42,613 nt of DNA, from positions 1 to 42,613 of the forward strand of contig JAVVTJ010000006.1 in assembly GCA_036653755.1 (NCBI GenBank), read 5' to 3'. The notes below the pieces were generated by a model. It saw only the letters and a list, made by a program, of their open reading frames with translations. It made no database searches and was not told the origin of the DNA. Origin of the DNA: RGIG5057 sp036653755. Its GTDB lineage: Bacteria; Bacillota; Clostridia; TANB77; CAG-465. The position numbers were made by a program, and so were the translations under genes. Of the stretch, positions 42,588 to 42,613 are shown piece after piece. How positions within the stretch are numbered: the stretch's first letter is position 1; every line of letters starts with the position of its first letter.

Positions 42588-42613
42588 GGAAAATAGTTGA
42601 ATTTTGAAAAAAA

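Overview
The window is a very AT-rich, Gram-positive-type chromosome segment from the Bacillota, most likely an uncultured gut Clostridia-like lineage. The evidence is SepF, FtsEX with a LytM partner, MutS followed by an endonuclease-type MutL and then MiaA, a secreted penicillin-binding carboxypeptidase, a high-molecular-weight rubredoxin, strong AGGAGG-type ribosome binding sites and vegetative promoters with 16-18 nt spacers. No tRNA, rRNA, CRISPR array or insertion sequence was seen. Almost every gene lies on the minus strand, so transcription runs from right to left. The exceptions are three plus-strand genes at 6096, 6741 and 39410.

Left part (1-14.6 kb). At the edge is a frameshifted prepilin-like gene whose C-terminal region looks like a formylglycine-generating-enzyme domain. 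Next come a decayed dinD remnant and sepF, then the cell-wall-splitting module ftsE-ftsX-LytM peptidase. These are followed by ruvA with a small membrane protein, two plus-strand genes of unknown role (one secreted and compositionally different), and the block mutS / mutL-miaA-HlyD-like-membrane protein.

Centre (15.0-34.1 kb). This is one collinear block of 14 open frames, about 19 kb long, encoding a divergent Tad-like (type IVc) pilus or secretion machine. In transcription order: CpaB-like SAF protein, two MinD/TadZ-like proteins with degenerate P-loops, a membrane-anchored TadA/CpaF ATPase, a TadB-TadC-like platform protein interrupted by a +1 frameshift, a major pilin candidate bracketed by hairpins, at least five further pilin-like proteins, an SLH-like membrane protein and a 1333-residue secreted protein. 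Two of the pilin-like proteins end in large glycine-rich domains resembling the glycine-rich domain of the ALK/LTK receptors. The pilin-like proteins start with a short tail and go straight into a membrane helix, without a visible prepilin cleavage site. This block is the strongest candidate for an undescribed system.

Right part (34.2-42.6 kb). A Fic-domain gene sits between 107-bp direct repeats that duplicate the 3' end of the neighbouring D-Ala-D-Ala carboxypeptidase gene. Then come dacF, dapB, the operon DUF3006-pyrH-PH-domain protein, a plus-strand flavoprotein-rubredoxin, and gyrA.

Three minus-strand promoters (the prepilin-like pseudogene, sepF and the pilus operon) each carry the same 11-bp-periodic direct repeat TGTAAT-N5-TGTAAT upstream. 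This is the form of a WalR/PhoP-type response-regulator box. It lies 67, 67 and 35 bp from the -35 element, which suggests that division and the surface machine share a regulator.
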